Both the position numbers and the translations under genes were made by a program. The notes under the pieces are model-generated. The model searched no databases. It saw nothing but the letters and a program-made list of their open reading frames with translations, and had not been told where the DNA came from. A stretch of DNA of 36,651 nucleotides from Singulisphaera sp. GP187 (GTDB lineage Bacteria; Planctomycetota; Planctomycetia; Gemmatales; Gemmataceae), in contig CAMAUE010000042.1 of NCBI GenBank assembly GCA_945861245.1, positions 1-36,651 on the forward strand, in the 5' to 3' direction. Positions 31,160 through 36,651 of this stretch are shown piece after piece; the stretch's first letter is position 1, and each line of letters opens with the position of its first letter.

Positions 31160-32149
31160 TTACGACACCGTGATCGTCACCGGCTTCGCATCGGCGGGGA
31201 TCGCAAGGGATTTGGGCTTCGGATGCAGAATGCGTGCAGGCACGGCTTTGAGATCCCACACCAGGCCCAGTGCGCTCATGAAGCACAGGACGTAATAGCT
31301 GATGTCGATTTCCCACCAAAAGAAACCCTGGCGGGTCGAGTTCGGGTAATAGTGGTGGTTGTTGTGCCAGCCTTCACCGAATGTTAGCAGCGCGACGATC
31401 AGGCTGTTTTTGCTATCGTCCTTGGTTTGGTAGCGGCGTGAGCCGATGATGTGCGTCGCGGAGTTAACGAGGTAGGTTACATGGTAGGTAGCGATCGTCG
31501 AGATCAAGAAGCCCCAAACGAACAGCTGCAAGCCGGTCACGCCGGACTCGGGAGCACCGAAGGCGACGAGTTCGCCGAAAAGGTAGAGCATCGCTCCCAT
31601 GATGAGCGGTGGCACAATGTCCCAGCGATCGAGCCAGCGAAGTTCGGGGTATTTGGCGAAGTCGGGAATAATGCGCAGGTTGGTCGGCATCGCCCTGGGC
31701 GTGAGGAACCAGCCCATGTGGCTCCAGAAAAGCCCCTTTTGCCGAGGCGAATGCAGATCGAGCGGATCATCGGAGTGAATATGGTGATAGCGGTGATGGG
31801 CCGCCCACCACAGCGGACCGCGTTGGATTGCCATGCAACCGATCCAGCCGAAGGCGAACTGCACGATTCGCCAAGTCTTGAACGATCGGTGCGAGAAGTA
31901 GCGATGGTAGAAACCCGTCAGGGTGAAGACTCGCAGGGCATAGAGAAAGAATGCGATGGATACCGCCAGCCAGCTCCAGCCGACCCAAAAGACTGCTACG
32001 CAGCCGACGTGCAGGCTGAGATAGGGAATCGTCCGAAGCCAATCAATGCGCTCGGCCGGATCAACGGTGGCGTTTTCCGTAAGTTGCGGCAGGCAGAGGT
32101 AATTGGCGACCTTTCGCAAGAAGCCAGGTGCGCGGGGAGTTTCATTCAT
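31160..32149 (-). CDS. Fatty-acid desaturase (acyl-CoA/acyl-lipid delta-9 type)
   Basis: Membrane-bound di-iron desaturase, 329 residues. The three His boxes are complete: HRYFSH (82-87), HHRYHH (118-123) and HNNHH (262-266). Hydrophobic spans at about 40-76, 93-110, 180-200 and 206-228 give the standard four-helix layout. Family members insert a double bond at C9 of acyl chains and adjust membrane fluidity. The HHRYHHIHSDDPLDLHSP stretch is typical of the stearoyl-CoA type. ATG 32149 (MNETP) is the only sensible start. No redox partner is encoded beside it. Family C palindrome at the 3' end. Confidence 0.92.
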   Translation of the reverse strand: MNETPRAPGFLRKVANYLCLPQLTENATVDPAERIDWLRTIPYLSLHVGCVAVFWVGWSWLAVSIAFFLYALRVFTLTGFYHRYFSHRSFKTWRIVQFAFGWIGCMAIQRGPLWWAAHHRYHHIHSDDPLDLHSPRQKGLFWSHMGWFLTPRAMPTNLRIIPDFAKYPELRWLDRWDIVPPLIMGAMLYLFGELVAFGAPESGVTGLQLFVWGFLISTIATYHVTYLVNSATHIIGSRRYQTKDDSKNSLIVALLTFGEGWHNNHHYYPNSTRQGFFWWEIDISYYVLCFMSALGLVWDLKAVPARILHPKPKSLAIPADAKPVTITVS

Positions 32150-32260
32150 TTAGGTTTTACCGGAGGCAGGAGCGTGCTTTCTATTATTATTACCTAGATA
32201 CGGACTCGGATCAATGCAAATATCGGAGAAATCACGAACGTAGTCCAAAAAACTTCGACC

Positions 32261-33688
32261 TCAAGCGAGAATTTCACGCAATATCTCACCATGTACGTTG
32301 GTTAGCCGTCGTCGAATACCATTATGGTAAAAGGTGAGTTTTTCGTGATCGATGCCGAGCAGATGCAGCACCGTGGCGTGGAAATCGTACCAGTTGACGA
32401 CATGCTCGACCGATCTCCAACCAACGTCATCTGTTGCGCCATAGGTCATGCCGTGTTTCAGCCCCGCGCCTGCCAGCCATACGCTGAAACCGTATTGGTT
32501 GTGATCGCGGCCTGTGCCGACGACGTTCGACGCGGCCTGCGTGAACGGCGTCCGGCCAAACTCCGTCGTGAAGAGCACGAGGGTGTCGTCCAGCATGCCA
32601 CGGCTGCGCAGATCGCGGAGCAAGCCGGCGATGGGGCGGTCGATGCGTGCGGCTTCCTGGCCGTGGTTCTGTCGCATGTTTTCGTGGCCGTCCCAATTGA
32701 TGCGTGGGTTGCCGAACGATCCACCGGAGAACATCTGGACGAAGCGGACGCCACGTTCGAGCAGTCGTCGAGCGAGCAGACAGGCGCCGCCGAAGTCAGC
32801 GGATTCGGGGCGGTCGATGCCGTAGAGCGCGTGCGTGGCGAGCGATTCTTCGCGCAGATTGGCGACTTCGGGGACGGCCAGCTGCATGCGTGCCGCCAGT
32901 TCGTAGCTGCGAATGCGGGCGGCCAGGGCATCGTCGCCGGGCCGTTGCATCTGATGCTGCCGATTGAGCGTGTCGATGAGATCGCGCGTGGCGCGATCCG
33001 TTTCTGCGGGCAGTCGGCGAGCGGGGAAGAGGTCGTCGATCGGCGTGCCCTGGCTACGCATCATGACCCCTTGATGTCGCGCGGGCAGAAAACCGTTCGA
33101 CCAATTGATCGATCCGCCCGCGGGCTGACCGCGCGGATCGGGGATGACAACAAAGGCGGGCAGGTTCTCGCTCTCGTTGCCCAGGCCATAGGACAGCCAG
33201 GCTCCGAGCGTCGGGAACCCGTTCAAGCGGAAACCGGTGTTTTCCTGAAACGTCGCCGGCGTGTGGTTGGACGTTTCCGCGACCATCGAGTTGATAATCG
33301 TCAGCTCATCCGCGACGGCGCCGATTTCGGGGAACAGGTCGGAGATCCACAGCCCGCTCTGGCCTCGTTGCCGAAACGCCCAATCACTTTGACGCAGCAG
33401 CCCGACTTGGCCGAAGAAAACATCGGGCCGTTCGCTCGATTGCAACGATCGGCCATGCAGGCGCGGGAGTTCGGGTTTGTAGTCGAACGAATCCACCTGG
33501 CTGAGCGCGCCGCACAGGCAGACATGGATGACGCGTTTCGCCTTGGGAGCATGGTGCGGCGGCGGGTCGGATGCCTCGCCCGGCGCCGCCGCGAGTTTGC
33601 CGTCACTCTGCAACAGCGACGCAAGGGCCGCGCCACCAATGCCGTGGGTGGCGAAGTGCAGAAACGATCGGCGGGATAATTGTGTCAT
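32261..33688 (-). CDS. Second DUF1501 protein with Tat-type signal
   Basis: 475-residue exported DUF1501-family protein. A twin-arginine signal SRRSFLHFATHGIGGAALASLL sits at residues 5-26 (given in short as SRRSFLHF). Motifs shared with the family: CLCGALSQVDSFDYKPEL, VRFVQMFSGG, WDGHENM, LVLFTTEFGRTPF, GRDHNQYGFSVWLAGAG and HLLGIDHEKLTFYHNG. ATG 33688 is right before the signal; the frame to 33766 would translate a family C palindrome and is rejected. In many planctomycetes this sub-type follows a PSD1/DUF1549 cytochrome gene, but none is here. A family C palindrome lies just upstream. Confidence 0.93.
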   Translation of the reverse strand: MTQLSRRSFLHFATHGIGGAALASLLQSDGKLAAAPGEASDPPPHHAPKAKRVIHVCLCGALSQVDSFDYKPELPRLHGRSLQSSERPDVFFGQVGLLRQSDWAFRQRGQSGLWISDLFPEIGAVADELTIINSMVAETSNHTPATFQENTGFRLNGFPTLGAWLSYGLGNESENLPAFVVIPDPRGQPAGGSINWSNGFLPARHQGVMMRSQGTPIDDLFPARRLPAETDRATRDLIDTLNRQHQMQRPGDDALAARIRSYELAARMQLAVPEVANLREESLATHALYGIDRPESADFGGACLLARRLLERGVRFVQMFSGGSFGNPRINWDGHENMRQNHGQEAARIDRPIAGLLRDLRSRGMLDDTLVLFTTEFGRTPFTQAASNVVGTGRDHNQYGFSVWLAGAGLKHGMTYGATDDVGWRSVEHVVNWYDFHATVLHLLGIDHEKLTFYHNGIRRRLTNVHGEILREILA

Positions 33689-33703
33689 GGATCGGGGCTC
33701 CCC

Positions 33704-33804
33704 GTTTAGCCGTTCGCCTTTGGCGAGCGCGGGCGGTGGGTTTGCGATTATTTCGTGCGATTGCAATCGGCACGTCCGCGCTCACCAAAGGCGAGCGGCT
33801 AAAC
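33704..33804. repeat. Family C palindrome, long loop
   Basis: Arms 33704-33730 and 33778-33804 pair with two mismatches; the loop is 47 nt. The right arm overlaps the stop codon (TAG, 33799-33801) of the threonine aldolase gene. Confidence 0.9.
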
Positions 33805-34842
33805 AATTTTGCATACTTTGCGCAGCGCCTCGGCGGCCTTCTCGGCTTGCGATTGCGACACGTCGAGGTGCGTGCAGGCTCGCAGTTTCTGCGGGCCGGT
33901 GGCATGAACGAGCACGCCGTTTTCCTTGAGCCGTTGCGCGATGTCCTTGGCCGTGGCGAGCGACGGATCGACGCGGAACCAGACGAGATTCGTATCCACC
34001 TCGGCTGGTTCGAGCGACAGGCCTGGCGTATCTTTTACCGCCTGGGCGAAGATGCGAGCATTGCGATGGTCCTCGGCCAGGCGTTCAACGTGATGCTCGA
34101 GTGCGTACAAGCAACCCGCCGCGAGGATGCCCGCCTGCCTCATGCCGCCGCCGAACAGCTTGCGAACCCGCCGGGCTTTCGCGATAACCGCACGCGGCCC
34201 GGCCAGAGCGGAGCCGACGGGAGCGCCGAGGCCTTTGCTGAAGCAGACGGAGACGGTGTCAAAATGGCGTGCCCACTCGCTTGCCTTGATGCCGGTGGCG
34301 ACGATGGCGTTCCAGAGCCGAGCGCCATCGAGATGCATGATGAGGCCGTGCTTCCAGGCCCATTGGCTGATCGCTTCGATCTTCTCGAGCGGATAGATGC
34401 GTCCGCCGCCGCGGTTGTGCGTGTTCTCCAGACAAACGAGCCGCGTGCGGACGAGATGCGGATCGTCGGGATTGCGAATCTTGTCTTCCAGCTGGCTGAG
34501 ATCGAGGATGCCCGAATCGCCGTCGAGCGTTCGGCAGGTGACGCTCGACAGGATCGCAGGCCCGCCGGCTTCGTAGTTGTAGATGTGGCAGTTGAGATCG
34601 CAAAGCAACTCATCGCCCGGTTGCGTGTGGATATTGACCGCCAGCTGATTCGACATCGTGCCGGACGGAACGAACAGGGCCGCCTCTTTGCCGAGCAGGT
34701 CAGCGGTGCGCTGTTCGAGCTTGTTGACGGTCGGGTCGTCGCCGAACACGTCGTCGCCAACTTCTGCGGACGCCATGACGGCACGCATGCCGGGCGTGGG
34801 GCGGGTGACGGTATCGCTGCGAAGGTCGATCAAGGAGGTCAT
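33799..34842 (-). CDS. ltaE: Low-specificity L-threonine aldolase
   Basis: PLP-dependent enzyme that splits L-threonine or allo-threonine to glycine and acetaldehyde. The 347-residue protein has LRSDTVTRPTPGMR (7-20), VGDDVFGDDPTVN, ALFVPSGTMSNQLA, the stacking His86 (CDLNCHIYNYE), LENTHNRGGG, LHLDGARLWNA-type pocket (MHLDGARLWNA) and the Schiff-base Lys203 in CFSKGLGAPVGS. ATG 34842 is chosen since the protein starts right at the conserved DLRSDTVT block; the longer frame from 35019 would cross a large palindrome. Stop codon supplied by a family C palindrome. Confidence 0.94.
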   Translation of the reverse strand: MTSLIDLRSDTVTRPTPGMRAVMASAEVGDDVFGDDPTVNKLEQRTADLLGKEAALFVPSGTMSNQLAVNIHTQPGDELLCDLNCHIYNYEAGGPAILSSVTCRTLDGDSGILDLSQLEDKIRNPDDPHLVRTRLVCLENTHNRGGGRIYPLEKIEAISQWAWKHGLIMHLDGARLWNAIVATGIKASEWARHFDTVSVCFSKGLGAPVGSALAGPRAVIAKARRVRKLFGGGMRQAGILAAGCLYALEHHVERLAEDHRNARIFAQAVKDTPGLSLEPAEVDTNLVWFRVDPSLATAKDIAQRLKENGVLVHATGPQKLRACTHLDVSQSQAEKAAEALRKVCKIV

Positions 34843-34920
34843 GCGTGGTGTCCTGATTAATTGAGATCGTATATATCTTCGCACGGCTGAAGATGTCGTT
34901 TTTTCGGACGAATCGAACTT

Positions 34921-35005
34921 TTTCCGAGCCGCGACCGTCAGGGAGCGGCCGACAGGCCGTCGTGCGCTCGCTGTCGGCCGCTCCCTGACGGTCGCGGCTC
35001 GGAAA
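34921..35005. repeat. Perfect 35-bp inverted repeat
   Basis: Arms 34921-34955 (tttccgagccgcgaccgtca at the outer end) and 34971-35005 are exact reverse complements, loop 15 nt. The longest perfect palindrome in the window. It lies between two minus-strand genes, 62 nt past the stop of the secreted protein gene at 35068. Confidence 0.93.
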
Positions 35006-35067
35006 AGCGATAAACCCACTCGCCGAAGGTATAGCCCGCCATAAATAGCACGCCGTACGGGTTGAAG

Positions 35068-35565
35068 CTACTGCTGCTTATTCTCCAGAAACCAGCGATC
35101 GCCCATCTTGCGGAGGAACACTTTGCGAGCCGGAATCGAGTCGGCGGTGCCGATCGCGAGGTCGTCCTTCTCCTCCCATTTGCCTTCGCGGGAGAATACA
35201 CGCAGGTCGCGAATGATCAGCGGATCGTTCTGGAAGTACAGGTTCGCCTCTCCAACGAGACGATCAAACGCCAGCAGCTCCTTGCCTTGTTCCTTCCCCT
35301 TCGTGAAGTCTTTTTTATACTGATTGATCCAGTAATCCACATAAAGCGGGTCGGCAATGTGCGCCAGCAAATAGTCGGCCTTCTTGCGATCCAACGCCTT
35401 GGCGATCGACTTCATCGTCTCGTCCGGCGTCTTTTGCGAATACGTCAACTCATCCACGTCAAATCCAAACCGCGGGGCCGCCTTCTTCGGCTGATCCTGG
35501 GCGTGTGTCGCTATCAATGCGCTCGCAATGACCGCAACCACGAAAAAACGACGAATCCATTGCAT
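35068..35565 (-). CDS. Exported hypothetical protein
   Basis: 165-residue secreted protein. A signal peptide covers residues 1-22 (FFVVAVIASALIATHAQ). The mature part is charged and mixed alpha/beta, with a helix rich in Lys/Asp (MKSIAKALDRKKADYLLAHI) and a C-terminal beta region (DPLIIRDLRVFSREGKWEE, RKVFLRKMGDRWFLENK) that resembles small SnoaL/NTF2-like exported proteins; no family was confirmed. ATG 35565 has a GGAG site 8 nt upstream. Function unknown. Confidence 0.7.
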   Translation of the reverse strand: MQWIRRFFVVAVIASALIATHAQDQPKKAAPRFGFDVDELTYSQKTPDETMKSIAKALDRKKADYLLAHIADPLYVDYWINQYKKDFTKGKEQGKELLAFDRLVGEANLYFQNDPLIIRDLRVFSREGKWEEKDDLAIGTADSIPARKVFLRKMGDRWFLENKQQ

Positions 35566-35617
35566 GGCATTTCTCCGGTTAGCCGCGCCACGGAGCGCGA
35601 CGGTGCGTCCAAGCTGG

Positions 35618-36061
35618 CTACGGCGACTTCAGATGAAAATCGATCGTCTCACTCGATGTGCCGATGGTCGCGGTCAATGGTGTGTCGCGCGAGCTGGAAT
35701 AGGGGTCGGGCACGGTTTCAATGGCGTCGGAAACGATGTCGGGCACGTCCTTCCTGGGCGCTGATCCATCGGGCCGACGATGCCGCGTGATGAGCACTTT
35801 ATATTTGCCCGCAGGCAGACCAGGGCGTTTGTCGGCCCCGCCGGCGATTGCCGAGAATTTTCCGTCGCCATCCGCAACGGCAATGCCGCCATGCCCTGGC
35901 GTTTCAGCGAGGGGGTTGAAGCGGATCACGGCGCCGTCGAGCGGTTTGCCATCGAGCGTCGCCCGCCCTTTCACTTCCGTCAGCGGCGGCCCAGGCTGGG
36001 CGCATCCGAGGGCGATGACAACAAGAAACACGGGCGCGGTATAGCAAAGATGTCTCAACAT
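35618..36061 (-). CDS. Lipoprotein with carboxypeptidase regulatory-like domain
   Basis: 147-residue predicted lipoprotein. The lipobox VIALGCAQ puts the lipidated Cys at residue 20. The mature domain has the VKGRATLDGKPLDGAVIRFNPL opening (in short, GRATLDGKPL) and a GKYKVLIT strand, the common beta-sandwich of planctomycete carboxypeptidase-regulatory-like lipoproteins. Such proteins are numerous in this phylum and of unknown function. ATG 36061 is right before the signal peptide. It starts 53 nt upstream of the secreted hypothetical gene, so the two may form a unit. Confidence 0.82.
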   Translation of the reverse strand: MLRHLCYTAPVFLVVIALGCAQPGPPLTEVKGRATLDGKPLDGAVIRFNPLAETPGHGGIAVADGDGKFSAIAGGADKRPGLPAGKYKVLITRHRRPDGSAPRKDVPDIVSDAIETVPDPYSSSRDTPLTATIGTSSETIDFHLKSP

Positions 36062-36369
36062 GGCTGTCGCTCAATTGTTACGTTCGAGCTTTCAGGTTTC
36101 ATCGATAACAGTAATGCCGCTAGGACAGATTCACGGTTCCTATAAAGTGACGCAGTCCGACAAGATACCAGCGGTTCGGCCCGGATCGCGCTTCTTTTCA
36201 GGACCTTAAAGGATAAACGCCCTCATGAAGGGCGTTATCGGGAATTCATCGCTCACCGTCAAGTTTGCTCCAGCAAAAGAGCGCAGACATGTTTTGCGAC
36301 TCAAGAAATGGAAAGTAGCTAACCCGAAACAGGCAAAGTTGCAAAAACCCCACAACTGCTCGATCACGA
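36062..36369. other. 308-bp intergenic interval
   Basis: No gene accepted. A hairpin at 36216-36236 (aacgccct / agggcgtt, 5-nt loop) may be a weak terminator for the antiporter gene read from the right. The short plus-strand frame at 36225-36407 overlaps that gene in antisense and is not believed. Confidence 0.5.
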
Positions 36370-36651
36370 TTATCTTGCCTCCGGGAACCAGCGCTCGACG
36401 GCGCTAAACACTAGCGGGTTGATGGTGATCGAGAGCAGTGCCCCGGCCACGATCAGGCTTTGCGCCTCGGGGGGCACGAGACCCAGCAGGATGCCGAGTG
36501 CGACGAGGATGAACGAGAACTCCCCAATCTGTGCTAACGCCGCCGACACGATCAGTGCCGTCTTCAGCGGGCGGCGTAGGACGAGTACAATCCCGAGGGC
36601 GGTCAGCGACTTCCCGACGACAATGATCGCCACCACCGCAAGCACCTGGAG
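36370..36651 (-). CDS. Kef-type cation/proton antiporter, C-terminal part (cut by window edge)
   Basis: Partial gene; the 5' portion lies beyond 36651. The 93 visible residues end in TAA at 36370-36372 and contain three membrane segments: VVAIIVVGKSLTALGIVLVL, a second with the conserved ALAQIGEFSFIL motif of CPA2/Kef-type exchangers, and AQSLIVAGALLSITINPLVF. That motif is a strong hallmark of KefB/KefC-type or RosB-type antiporter membrane domains, which exchange K+ or Na+ for H+. A Kef protein often continues into a TrkA-N domain, but this one stops right after the membrane part (VERWFPEAR), so no nucleotide-binding domain is attached. Confidence 0.85.
   Translation of the reverse strand, partial: LQVLAVVAIIVVGKSLTALGIVLVLRRPLKTALIVSAALAQIGEFSFILVALGILLGLVPPEAQSLIVAGALLSITINPLVFSAVERWFPEAR

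Noticed and set aside
32324-33679. 451-residue plus-strand frame opposite the second DUF1501 gene
   Set aside because: The minus strand carries complete DUF1501 motifs and a twin-arginine signal, so the plus frame is a shadow.
1766-35005. Possible CRISPR array from repeated sequences
   Set aside because: Repeats are palindromes scattered between genes, not direct repeats with regular spacers, and no cas genes are present.
36225-36407. 60-residue plus-strand frame near the right edge
   Set aside because: It overlaps the antiporter gene in antisense, has no family and begins within a hairpin.

Overview
The window is GC-rich bacterial DNA that reads as a planctomycete chromosome, most likely near Gemmataceae. 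The lineage is inferred from family content: two DUF1501 proteins with twin-arginine-type starts, a DUF1559-like protein, two proteins that open with an MJ0042-type CxxC...CxxC zinc ribbon followed by one membrane segment, a PQQ-like propeller, several short secreted proteins, a divergent SecA paralogue, and many palindromes between genes. No rRNA, tRNA, CRISPR array, phage module or intact transposase was seen.

Layout. Bases 208-2856 carry gltX and a PfkB-family (adenosine kinase-like) sugar kinase on the plus strand. Bases 3017-15660 are all minus strand. Read in transcription order they give a PQQ-like propeller protein, a zinc-ribbon protein with PPC-like beta-sandwich repeats split by an in-frame TGA, a zinc-ribbon/poly-Asp/DUF1559-like protein, and then a tight Bat-type cluster: BatA (VWA), a BatB-BatC fusion (VWA plus TPR), BatD and BatE-like (TPR plus SH3). 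An exported alpha/beta hydrolase lies downstream. Bases 15873-19862 (plus) encode an isocitrate/isopropylmalate dehydrogenase-family enzyme, a 60-residue membrane protein and a short SecA-like ATPase. Bases 19945-24218 (minus) hold a membrane-anchored hypothetical, a nucleoside hydrolase with a long C-terminal extension, two more hypotheticals and an unlisted 40-residue membrane protein. Bases 24310-27534 hold a HisA-like TIM barrel (plus) facing a PTPS/QueD-like pterin enzyme, then aspartate-semialdehyde dehydrogenase and an integral membrane protein (minus). Bases 27637-36651 hold RidA, two DUF1501 proteins, a 3-hydroxyisobutyrate dehydrogenase-family enzyme, a fatty-acid desaturase, low-specificity threonine aldolase, two small exported proteins and the C-terminal end of a Kef-type antiporter cut by the window edge.

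How the genes work together. The only clear multi-gene unit is the Bat-type cluster (12483 down to 4365). Its members start within 1 nt of, or overlap, the preceding gene, except for a 168-bp nested palindrome between BatA and BatB-BatC. The zinc-ribbon/DUF1559-like protein is joined to BatA with a 1-nt gap, so it belongs to the unit. Most other genes look like single transcription units separated by inverted repeats.

Most notable signals: (1) the TGA that falls exactly between two homologous domains; (2) a roughly 200-bp MITE-like element with terminal inverted repeats and 8-9 bp flanking direct repeats; (3) at least four families of dispersed palindromes, one nested inside another and one supplying the C-terminus of a protein; (4) the BatB-BatC fusion with an internal signal-peptide-like segment; (5) the short SecA paralogue. 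Family names come from motifs read by eye, not from database searches.
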